Shown piece by piece: positions 1-5,321 of a stretch of DNA of 5,321 nucleotides. The notes below the pieces were generated by a model. That model did no database searches, was not told the DNA's origin, and saw only the letters and a list, made by a program, of their open reading frames with translations. Position numbers and translations under genes: made by a program. Numbering within the stretch: the stretch's first letter is position 1; each line of letters opens with the position of its first letter. Location of the stretch: assembly GCA_038997305.1 (NCBI GenBank), contig JAWAZZ010000019.1, forward strand, positions 1-5,321, written 5' to 3'. This DNA comes from JAHLMO01 sp038997305 (lineage in GTDB: Archaea; Aenigmatarchaeota; Aenigmatarchaeia; CG10238-14; SpSt-28).

Positions 1-92
1 AACTTGAAAGAAAAAGAAAAGAAAAGCTGGAGAAAATCAAAAAAATCTTACTCGATCTATTACTTACTGGAAAAGTTAGAGTAAAAATATGA
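1..92 (+). CDS. hsdS: Type I restriction specificity subunit HsdS, C-terminal end only (partial at left edge)
   Basis: The third frame is open from the window edge to TGA at 90-92. It encodes a short Lys/Glu-rich helix followed by LDLLLTGKVRVKI. A charged helix leading into (M/L)xDLLTGKVRV is the typical C-terminus of HsdS proteins, where the final conserved helix packs against HsdM. HsdS carries the two target-recognition domains that choose the DNA site for both methylation and cleavage, but those domains lie outside the window. The identification rests on about 29 residues, on good agreement with the family tail, and on hsdR two genes downstream. The stop codon overlaps the next start as ATGA, which implies translational coupling to the RNase H gene. 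The other two frames here are less protein-like. The first codon is incomplete, since positions 1-2 belong to a split codon. Confidence 0.82.
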   Translation, partial: LERKRKEKLEKIKKILLDLLLTGKVRVKI

Positions 93-556
93 CGAATAAA
101 GTAAGAGATAAACAAGAAAATGTAATAAAGAAAGACGATATACTTTACATTTATACTGACGGAGCATCAAGAAAAAATCCAGGTCCTTCTGCAATAGCGT
201 ATGTTTTTGTAAAAAACAACGATGAGATAATATTTCAAAATTGTGAATACATCGGAGAGAAAACTAATAATCAAGCAGAATATATTGCAATAATAAAAGC
301 ATTAGAAAAAGCTACAGAATTTACAAGGTGGAATGTAAAAGTTTTTTCTGATAGCGAACTTGTAATAAGGCAAATAAATGGAAAATATAGAATCAAAAAT
401 CCTGAATTAAAAAAACTTTGTTTAGAAGTTAACAAGTATAGGAGTTTGTTTTCTTCTCTAGAATTTTATCATGTGAAAAGAGAAAACAAATATATACAAC
501 TTGCAGATAAACTTTGTAACGATTGTTTAAGAGAATATTACGAAAATGAAAACTGA
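89..556 (+). CDS. rnhA: Ribonuclease HI, archaeal type, inside the type I restriction operon
   Basis: This 155-residue RNase H fold protein should hydrolyse the RNA strand of RNA:DNA hybrids using two metal ions. All four catalytic carboxylates are visible: D24 in YTDGASRKNPGP, E64 in TNNQAEY, D88 in VFSDSELVI, and D140 in LADKLCN. The compact build without the basic protrusion of the E. coli enzyme fits archaeal and other short RNase HI proteins; the Sulfolobus tokodaii enzyme of this type is reported also to cut double-stranded RNA. Residues 1-17 are a charged N-terminal extension. The C-terminal segment between N133 and D140 is about three residues longer than the usual NxxAD spacing. Cysteines C52, C111, C143 and C146 could form a stabilising disulfide. 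The start overlaps the hsdS stop (ATGA), and the gene's 3' end overlaps the hsdR start by 11 nt, so it is an integral operon member. Nothing suggests a reverse transcriptase partner. The family call is firm; the role within restriction is unknown. Confidence 0.95.
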   Translation: MTNKVRDKQENVIKKDDILYIYTDGASRKNPGPSAIAYVFVKNNDEIIFQNCEYIGEKTNNQAEYIAIIKALEKATEFTRWNVKVFSDSELVIRQINGKYRIKNPELKKLCLEVNKYRSLFSSLEFYHVKRENKYIQLADKLCNDCLREYYENEN

Positions 557-3500
557 AATAGAATTAAAAAGTAAAATAAAAGAGAGTTTGAAAAAATTAG
601 GTTGGAAATTCTTAGAAAGAGACGAAATTATGAAATCTCCAAAAGACATTATATTAGAAGATTTGTTAATCAAAAAAATAAAAGAAATAAATTCGGATTT
701 AGAAATTACTGATAACGATATTAAAAAAGTTATAGAGATTTTATTGAATTCTGAATCACATAGAAAATTCATAGAATATTTAAAAAGAGGTGTAACAATT
801 ACTTTAGAAAAAACAAAAGTAAAAGAAACAATAAAGTTAATAGATTTCGAAAAAATAGAAAATAACGATTTCATTTTTTCAGAAGAAGTGGTTTTCGATA
901 GCAAGAAATTAGATTTAGTTTTATTTATAAATGGAATTCCATTCGTTATAATAGAGGTCGAAAGAGAAGAAAAAGATAAATACTATGATGCTTTAAATCA
1001 ACTTAATAACTATTTAAAATCCTTACCAAATCTTTTTAAACTAGTGAGTTATGTAATAATAGTTGCAGATCAAAATTACATAGGAATAATAGATGATAAA
1101 GTTTTGAGAGAGGGAAAAATAAAAGAAGAAGATTTGATGATTTGGAAAACAAATCCAAGAGAAATTACAACAGAAGAAATATTTAATGCTATATTTTCTA
1201 ATCAAGACGCGTTTCTAAGCAAAAACGTATTTCTTGAGATCTTAAGATATTATACATTTTTCGATAAAAACAAGGGAAAGAAAGTAGTTCCGAGATACTA
1301 TCAATATTATACTTGCAGAAATGCATATCAAGAAGTTATTAATTATCTTAATGGAAAATCTAAAACGAGATCAGGAATAATTTGGCATTATCAAGGTTCG
1401 GGAAAATCTTATGAGATAATATTTTTGGCATCAAACTTTTTGCAAAGAATTCAAAAAGAATCAAATTTTTCTTATCCACTAGTTTTGGTTGTTGTAGATA
1501 GATTAGAACTTCAAAATCAAATAAAGGAAAAGTTTTTATCAGAAGCAAACTTTGAAGAAGAAACATCTTTTAAGGTAAGTGTTATAGAGAATTCTGAACA
1601 AATAAAGGAATTGCATCCACAACAAACAGGCGTTTTTATCGTAATGATACAAAAATTCCGAGAAGAGATAAAAGATGGCAGTTTAAAAGATAAAAAAGAT
1701 GTTTTAATTTTAATAGATGAAATACATCGAAGTCAATATGGAATTTTGAATGAAAGGTTATTAAAATTGTTTAATAACGCTTTTATAATAGGTTTTACAG
1801 GTACTCCAAAAATTTCTAAAGAAGAGATAGATACATTTACTAAGTTTGGAGATCCTATAGAGTTTATTTATTTCATAGATGATATAATTAGGGATAAGTT
1901 AGTTGTAGACTTTCAAGTAATTCCCAAATATAATTATCTCAAGCAAGTAATAGAAAAAATAGAGGATTTAAAAAGTAAGATAGATTTTTCGGACTTCGAA
2001 AAAACTAGAGAATCGTTTTTCTACACAGAAATCGATGATATAGAGGAGGAAGAAGGTTTTTTAGAGTTAAGAGATGAAAAAGTTCAAAATATAATCGAAG
2101 AAGAAATAAAAAGAAAAATATTAAGTTATAGAAAATTGATATTCGAGAATGAAAAGATAATAGGCAAAGTCTGTGAAGAAATTAAAAACATTTACGAAAA
2201 TCAAACAAAACATAAAGGCTTAAAATCATTAGTTATAGTTCCAAGCAAGAAAAGTGCTATAATATTTGTTAGAAAGTTGAAGCAAATTCTTGGAAATGAA
2301 AGAGAAGTAGAGGCTATAATGACTTACGATTTAACTCATGATAGCGAAGAAATTATAAATTATTTTAAAGATGTTCAGAGCAAATATGGCCCTGCTGGAG
2401 ATATTAATGAAGCAATAAAAGAAAAATTCAAAAAAGAAGAATATCCAAAAATTTTGGTAGTTATAGGTAAGTTAATTCAAGGATTTGATTTCGATAAATT
2501 ACATTCTATATTCATATTTAGATTTTTAACTAGCCATTCATTGCTTCAAGCTATTGGAAGATGTAATAGAAAACATCCAAACAAAGAATTTGGAATAATA
2601 GTCGATTTTGTTGGAATAATAGATGAATTGAGAAAAGCGTTTCAAAAATATACTGAAGTAAGGATTAAATATGAAGAATTTAACAATCAATTTAAGAGAT
2701 TTTTAGAAGATTCTTTATCTTTAGAGTTATTAAAAAGAAAAATAGAATCTTGTATATTTGAAATAGATTCCTATTTCGATCTTTTATCTTCTGAGTACAA
2801 TATAAAATTATCAGAAAAAGAAAAACTGACTTATGAAAACTTAGTTAATAAATTCATAGAACTATTTTCAAAAAGGAAATTCGATGATGCTGAAAGATTT
2901 TTATCTAATTTAATTTCACAAATTTTATTAAAATTGGGCGAAAACGAAAGAATAGTTTATAAATTAAGAAATTTATTCCATAAACTATTAGATTTGAAAA
3001 TTTCCTTAATTTATATCCATAGGGAAGAAAGTGAAAAAGACGATTTAGAAATATTTCTACTTAAAAAGCTAATTGAAAAATTAGAAATTGAGAAAGAAGA
3101 GAAAGAAGAGATATCATTACCACCAAAAGCACTTGAAATATTAAAAAAGTTAGAAGAAAAAGCAAAAGAAGCCGTAGATATAGAAAAAAAGTATGAAAGA
3201 TTTATTCCTAAAGAAGAATTAGAAAAGATATTGAATAACGAAAAAGTAAATGTTGAAAAAATTCTGTCCGAAATAAGACCATCTTTAGAAAACAAAATCT
3301 TAAATCCAGCTATAATTTCTTACATAAGAATGGCAAAATCTAAAGACCCAACCAAAAAAACAATTTTTGAAGAGATTGAAAAAATTTTCAACGAAAGAAT
3401 AGAAAGATGGAACAAAAGAATAGAAGAAAATATCAAAGAGATAGAGATTACTTTAAAAAACATTTTCGAAAGGTATAATGAAATGATAAACAAAGAAAAA

Positions 3501-3791
3501 GAATTTGGATTGAAAGAAAGTTGGGAAAAATCAATATTCTTTAATGATGAGTTAAGAAAAGTTTTGAACGAAAACGAACTAAAAGAATTAATAAATATTA
3601 TAAGAAAACTAAAGGCTGAAAAATTTGAAAAAATGGATTTTGTTAAAGAATTAAAGATAAAAGTTTTTGAATTTTTCTATGATATTCAAAAAAGGAAAAA
3701 TATAAAAGAAAATATTTCAGAACTGCGTAAAATAGTTATGGAAATTTTGAAGTCTTCTCCAGAATTTGAAAAATGGAAAGAACATATTTAG
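546..3791 (+). CDS. hsdR: Type I restriction enzyme R subunit (nuclease + SF2 DNA translocase)
   Basis: HsdR of 1081 residues, full length for the family. It joins HsdM and HsdS to translocate unmodified DNA using ATP and cleave it at a distance. The N-terminal PD-(D/E)xK nuclease domain (about 1-240) shows D123 in LDLVLFING and E137-V-E139 in FVIIEVE, followed by the type I QxxxY element Q152-Y156. The usual ExK lysine is replaced by E139. The RecA-like motor follows: RYYQYYTCRNA at 250-260, Walker A QGSGKS (283-288), VDRLELQNQ (317-325), Walker B variant DEIHRSQYG (391-399), GFTGTP (416-421), SLVIVPS (561-567), motif V IGKLIQGFDFD (640-650), and motif VI QAIGRCNR (668-675). Residues about 690-1081 are charged and helical, with likely coiled coil near 840-1060, as expected for the part that docks on HsdM. 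The start codon lies inside the end of rnhA, and the end overlaps the peptidase gene by 19 nt. Motif V lacks the usual Asp of VVDMLLTGFD (G641 here), so this is a divergent branch. Confidence 0.95.
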   Translation: MKTEIELKSKIKESLKKLGWKFLERDEIMKSPKDIILEDLLIKKIKEINSDLEITDNDIKKVIEILLNSESHRKFIEYLKRGVTITLEKTKVKETIKLIDFEKIENNDFIFSEEVVFDSKKLDLVLFINGIPFVIIEVEREEKDKYYDALNQLNNYLKSLPNLFKLVSYVIIVADQNYIGIIDDKVLREGKIKEEDLMIWKTNPREITTEEIFNAIFSNQDAFLSKNVFLEILRYYTFFDKNKGKKVVPRYYQYYTCRNAYQEVINYLNGKSKTRSGIIWHYQGSGKSYEIIFLASNFLQRIQKESNFSYPLVLVVVDRLELQNQIKEKFLSEANFEEETSFKVSVIENSEQIKELHPQQTGVFIVMIQKFREEIKDGSLKDKKDVLILIDEIHRSQYGILNERLLKLFNNAFIIGFTGTPKISKEEIDTFTKFGDPIEFIYFIDDIIRDKLVVDFQVIPKYNYLKQVIEKIEDLKSKIDFSDFEKTRESFFYTEIDDIEEEEGFLELRDEKVQNIIEEEIKRKILSYRKLIFENEKIIGKVCEEIKNIYENQTKHKGLKSLVIVPSKKSAIIFVRKLKQILGNEREVEAIMTYDLTHDSEEIINYFKDVQSKYGPAGDINEAIKEKFKKEEYPKILVVIGKLIQGFDFDKLHSIFIFRFLTSHSLLQAIGRCNRKHPNKEFGIIVDFVGIIDELRKAFQKYTEVRIKYEEFNNQFKRFLEDSLSLELLKRKIESCIFEIDSYFDLLSSEYNIKLSEKEKLTYENLVNKFIELFSKRKFDDAERFLSNLISQILLKLGENERIVYKLRNLFHKLLDLKISLIYIHREESEKDDLEIFLLKKLIEKLEIEKEEKEEISLPPKALEILKKLEEKAKEAVDIEKKYERFIPKEELEKILNNEKVNVEKILSEIRPSLENKILNPAIISYIRMAKSKDPTKKTIFEEIEKIFNERIERWNKRIEENIKEIEITLKNIFERYNEMINKEKEFGLKESWEKSIFFNDELRKVLNENELKELINIIRKLKAEKFEKMDFVKELKIKVFEFFYDIQKRKNIKENISELRKIVMEILKSSPEFEKWKEHI

Positions 3792-4399
3792 GGAGTTATA
3801 AGATACATGATAAAGAATTAAAAATATTTTTAATACTTAATAGCGTTAAATCTAAGCATTTGGTGTTAAAAAAAGGTTTATTGTTTATTAATTTAAACAA
3901 AGATAAGTATAAAGGTAGTGAAAATATAATTAAAAAATTCATATTTAGATTTTTAAACGAGTTAGATTTGAAAAGAATTAAGAAAGATTATTTAGAAAGA
4001 GATATTATTTTTGGTAAACCAGTAAATAAAAATTTTAGTGAAAAACAAAAAATGAAAATGTTAGTAAATGTTGCCAATTCATTTGTTTCTGAATTTTACA
4101 AAAGATATTTTGATGGCATAATCGATAAAAAAATAGAATTAAAAATTAAGAAATATAGAAACTACTTAAGATTGGCAATGAAAAAGGGCAATAAAATATT
4201 TCTTAATTACATATGTTATTCATTTCCAAAAAGGTTAATAAGATATTTAATATTTCACGAAATGCTTCATACTCTTTCGAAAAATCATGATATGTTCTTC
4301 GAAACAATAGAAAGAACTATTTTTCCTAATGTCGAAGAATTGAAAAAAGAAATTATAAAATTTAGTATTTTAGCTAGCTTAAACGATAAAATTATTTAA
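3773..4399 (+). CDS. YgjP/DUF45-like (SprT-type) zinc metallopeptidase coupled to hsdR
   Basis: This 208-residue protein carries H162-E163-M-L-H166 followed five residues later by H172 (HEMLHTLSKNH). That is exactly the HExxHx5H zinc site of YgjP-like (COG1451/DUF45) peptidases, whose usual version is HExxHLxxPNH, followed by an aromatic segment (MFFETIERTIFP). The N-terminal half (GSYKIHDKELKIFLIL...) fits the family's small beta domain, and a helix (about 90-112) precedes the catalytic part. The Arg-Trp-Gly-Ser-Cys stretch that family members usually carry before the zinc site is replaced by YLRLA at 131-135, while KGN at 138-140 and the hydrophobic helix into HExxH are kept. No signal peptide or membrane segment is seen, so it should be cytoplasmic. 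The start overlaps hsdR by 19 nt with no clear ribosome site, implying coupled translation. Genes of this family are often seen beside type I restriction genes, as I recall. Its substrate is unknown; turnover of HsdR is a reasonable guess by analogy with ClpXP control in E. coli. Confidence 0.85.
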   Translation: MERTYLGSYKIHDKELKIFLILNSVKSKHLVLKKGLLFINLNKDKYKGSENIIKKFIFRFLNELDLKRIKKDYLERDIIFGKPVNKNFSEKQKMKMLVNVANSFVSEFYKRYFDGIIDKKIELKIKKYRNYLRLAMKKGNKIFLNYICYSFPKRLIRYLIFHEMLHTLSKNHDMFFETIERTIFPNVEELKKEIIKFSILASLNDKII

Positions 4400-5083
4400 A
4401 AATTCCTTTAGCCTTTTCATTTTAGCTTTTAAATTTTCATCTCCTATTTTCTCAATTTCTTCGTAACTCATTCCATAAGTAACCCAAATTATCGAATCTA
4501 AATGCAATAAAGGAATTTTCAACTTTTTTGAAATTTCTAACCAAAAATTTTTGTCTTTACTTATTTTAGAAATTCTGTTATCAATTGGAATAAAGATATC
4601 GCTAGGAAAAGTTATTTTATAACCTAAAATTCTTAAACAATATCCATAAATTTTAACAGCGAAAACTATAGTTTTTGCATTAATATCTTGATCTAAAACT
4701 TTAGCTAAATCTATATTTAACTTTTTCAGATCATCTTTATATTTTAATAAATCAACTTTTGACATCCATTCACATATTTTCTCTAATCTTTTTAGTTTAT
4801 TCTCTTTAAATCGAAAATTATGCTTTTCTATGAATTCTTCAAAATCTTTACAAACATCTATTTTTTCTTTAGAAAAAAATTTAGAAAATTTTTTCCAAAA
4901 ATCTTCTGCTTTATAAACTAATTGATATGCTAACAAAGCATTAATTACAGAAATCTTTAAAAAAATATTTGCATCTTTTATCTTTTCGTAAAGATTTTTA
5001 AGATAAAGATATTGCTTATCTAATTCTTCAATTTTTAATGCATCCTCTAGGGAAAAATCTTTCAAAACTTCTAAAAGTCTCAT
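4379..5083 (-). CDS. agog: Archaeal 8-oxoguanine DNA glycosylase/AP lyase (AGOG)
   Basis: This 234-residue protein matches the AGOG family of base-excision repair enzymes, which remove 8-oxoguanine from DNA and then nick the abasic site by beta-elimination. The hallmark block AKTIVFAVKIYGY (136-148) supplies K137, matching the Schiff-base lysine (K140 in Pyrobaculum aerophilum AGOG), and K144, matching K147. D168 in FIPIDNR corresponds to catalytic D172. Residues 48-64 (NALLAYQLVYKAEDFWK) match the conserved stretch bearing the base-stacking tryptophan, here W63, and W200 lies in LDSIIWV. Length is normal for the family. AGOG uses a diverged helix-hairpin-helix fold, so the classic HhH-GPD signature is not expected. 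It is transcribed against the restriction operon and overlaps the peptidase gene tail-to-tail by 21 bp. It looks like a chromosomal housekeeping gene beside the restriction island, with its own promoter upstream. Confidence 0.93.
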   Translation of the reverse strand: MRLLEVLKDFSLEDALKIEELDKQYLYLKNLYEKIKDANIFLKISVINALLAYQLVYKAEDFWKKFSKFFSKEKIDVCKDFEEFIEKHNFRFKENKLKRLEKICEWMSKVDLLKYKDDLKKLNIDLAKVLDQDINAKTIVFAVKIYGYCLRILGYKITFPSDIFIPIDNRISKISKDKNFWLEISKKLKIPLLHLDSIIWVTYGMSYEEIEKIGDENLKAKMKRLKEFLNNFIV

Positions 5084-5120
5084 AGAAATAATTTCGAATT
5101 TTTATTTTTATTTAAGAGAT
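5084..5120 (-). promoter_or_regulatory. Probable TATA-type archaeal promoter of the AGOG gene, leaderless
   Basis: Read on the - strand, CTTAAATA (5116-5109) lies 26-33 bases before the ATG at 5083. This is the spacing expected when the transcript of an archaeal gene begins at or very near its start codon. No purine-rich ribosome site precedes the ATG (bases just before it read ATTATTTCT), which also fits a leaderless mRNA. The purine-rich BRE upstream of the box is poor, and the whole stretch is AT-rich, so chance TATA-like matches are likely. Confidence 0.45.
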
Positions 5121-5194
5121 TGATTTTGCTTATCGAACACACAAACTATTAAAAGTCAACAAAAATGTAATATTTTAATGTTAGAAAATATTTT
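5084..5194. other. Divergent intergenic spacer between AGOG and the right-edge reading frame
   Basis: About 110 bases without a credible gene. It carries the likely AGOG promoter near its left end and most of the AT-rich direct-repeat cluster at its right end. The middle (about 5120-5160) shows no motif or hairpin that I can support, and I see no tRNA or C/D-box RNA. Confidence 0.6.
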
Positions 5195-5213
5195 ATGATA
5201 GAAAATATTTCAG
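5163..5213. repeat. Cluster of ~17-bp AT-rich direct repeats in the divergent intergenic region
   Basis: The 12-mer TAGAAAATATTT occurs at 5182-5193 and again at 5199-5210, exactly 17 bp apart. A diverged third copy (GTAATATTTTAATG, about 5167-5180) precedes them at nearly the same period. The core AAAATATTTT at 5185-5194 is a perfect 10-bp palindrome. The cluster lies just upstream of, and overlaps, the first possible start (5195) of the right-edge gene. It could be operator sites for a dimeric regulator or overlapping TATA-like boxes. In DNA this AT-rich, short repeats also arise by chance. Confidence 0.4.
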
Positions 5214-5321
5214 TTTTAACAATCATGACTCAACCGATTTTAATTTCTATATCTTACTATGAATATATATTAACTTCTTTTGATAAGAAATCGAAAGAAT
5301 ACAGAATAACTAAAAGAAAGA
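5195..5321 (+). CDS. Start of an unidentified gene, truncated by the right edge
   Basis: This reading frame is open from after a TAA at 5168-5170 to the window end, while both other + frames hit stops just after 5225. Two in-frame ATGs are possible. The one at 5195 gives a protein beginning MIENISVLTIMTQP, and the one at 5225 begins MTQPILISISYYEY. The visible part is hydrophobic with aromatic residues first, then lysine-rich (FDKKSKEYRITKRK). Codon choice (ATA, AGA, TTA, AAA) resembles the neighbouring genes. I do not recognise the protein. AATATTTTA (5169-5177) sits about 18-26 bases before 5195, and GAAAATATTT (5201-5210) sits 15-24 bases before 5225, so either start could be served by a TATA-like box. 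No ribosome site is seen for either. It is divergent from AGOG and shares its upstream region. Confidence 0.45.
   Translation, partial: MIENISVLTIMTQPILISISYYEYILTSFDKKSKEYRITKRK

Noticed and set aside
1..84. First-frame reading of the left edge ending in TAA at 82-84
   Set aside because: It is open but gives no recognisable tail, whereas the third frame gives a typical HsdS C-terminus and an ATGA junction.
89..556. RNase H as a remnant of a reverse transcriptase, retron or group II intron
   Set aside because: It is a complete stand-alone RNase HI with its own start, and no reverse-transcriptase domain or intron RNA is present in the window.
527..904. Minus-strand open frame of 125 codons opposite the start of hsdR
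   Set aside because: It is Ser/Phe/Ile-rich low-complexity translation of the complement of a Lys/Glu-rich gene, and it lies within the well-supported hsdR and rnhA.
1360..1566. Minus-strand open frame of 68 codons inside hsdR
   Set aside because: It lies opposite the Walker A region of a clear helicase and has no recognisable protein character.
3011..3295. Minus-strand open frame of 94 codons inside hsdR
   Set aside because: It is a Ser/Phe-rich antisense shadow of the charged C-terminal coiled-coil region.
3807..3809. Alternative start for the peptidase after the GGAG at 3791-3794
   Set aside because: This ATG is out of frame and reaches a stop within a few codons. The start at 3773 keeps the family's N-terminal beta segment.
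4400..4440. T-rich run after the peptidase gene as a transcription terminator
   Set aside because: Archaeal terminators can be simple T-tracts, but this stretch is coding DNA for AGOG on the other strand and such tracts are everywhere in it, so the call cannot be supported.
5163..5213. CRISPR-like array
   Set aside because: Units are too short and the period of about 17 bp leaves no room for spacers; they are plain AT-rich direct repeats.

Overview
This window is very A+T-rich (about a quarter G+C by eye). Its coding strands are purine-loaded and use AGA for Arg and ATA for Ile heavily. Gene starts have no clear Shine-Dalgarno sites and several genes overlap. One gene encodes AGOG, an 8-oxoguanine glycosylase family characteristic of archaea. 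Together this points to an AT-rich, probably thermophilic archaeon, possibly a small-genome lineage; I cannot name the taxon from the window.

Positions 1-4399 (+ strand) form a tightly packed operon that continues from beyond the left edge. Its members in order are the last ~29 codons of a type I restriction specificity subunit (hsdS), a complete 155-residue RNase HI, a complete 1081-residue HsdR (nuclease plus SF2 translocase), and a 208-residue YgjP/DUF45-type zinc metallopeptidase. All three junctions are overlaps (4, 11 and 19 nt), so the four genes are very likely co-transcribed and translationally coupled. hsdM presumably lies further left.

Positions 4379-5083 (- strand) encode AGOG, which converges on the peptidase gene with a 21-bp tail-to-tail overlap. 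It has its own likely leaderless promoter near 5109-5116. Positions 5084-5194 are noncoding and hold that promoter plus part of a cluster of ~17-bp AT-rich direct repeats. A + strand reading frame opens at 5195 (or 5225) and runs off the right edge.

The part most worth attention is the architecture hsdS-rnhA-hsdR-ygjP: a type I restriction locus with an intact RNase H wedged between the S and R genes and a metalloprotease coupled to the R gene. HsdR also has an ExE in place of the usual ExK in its nuclease motif. The motor and target-recognition parts look conventional. An RNA:DNA-hybrid nuclease and a dedicated protease would be additions to the classical system; their roles here are inference.
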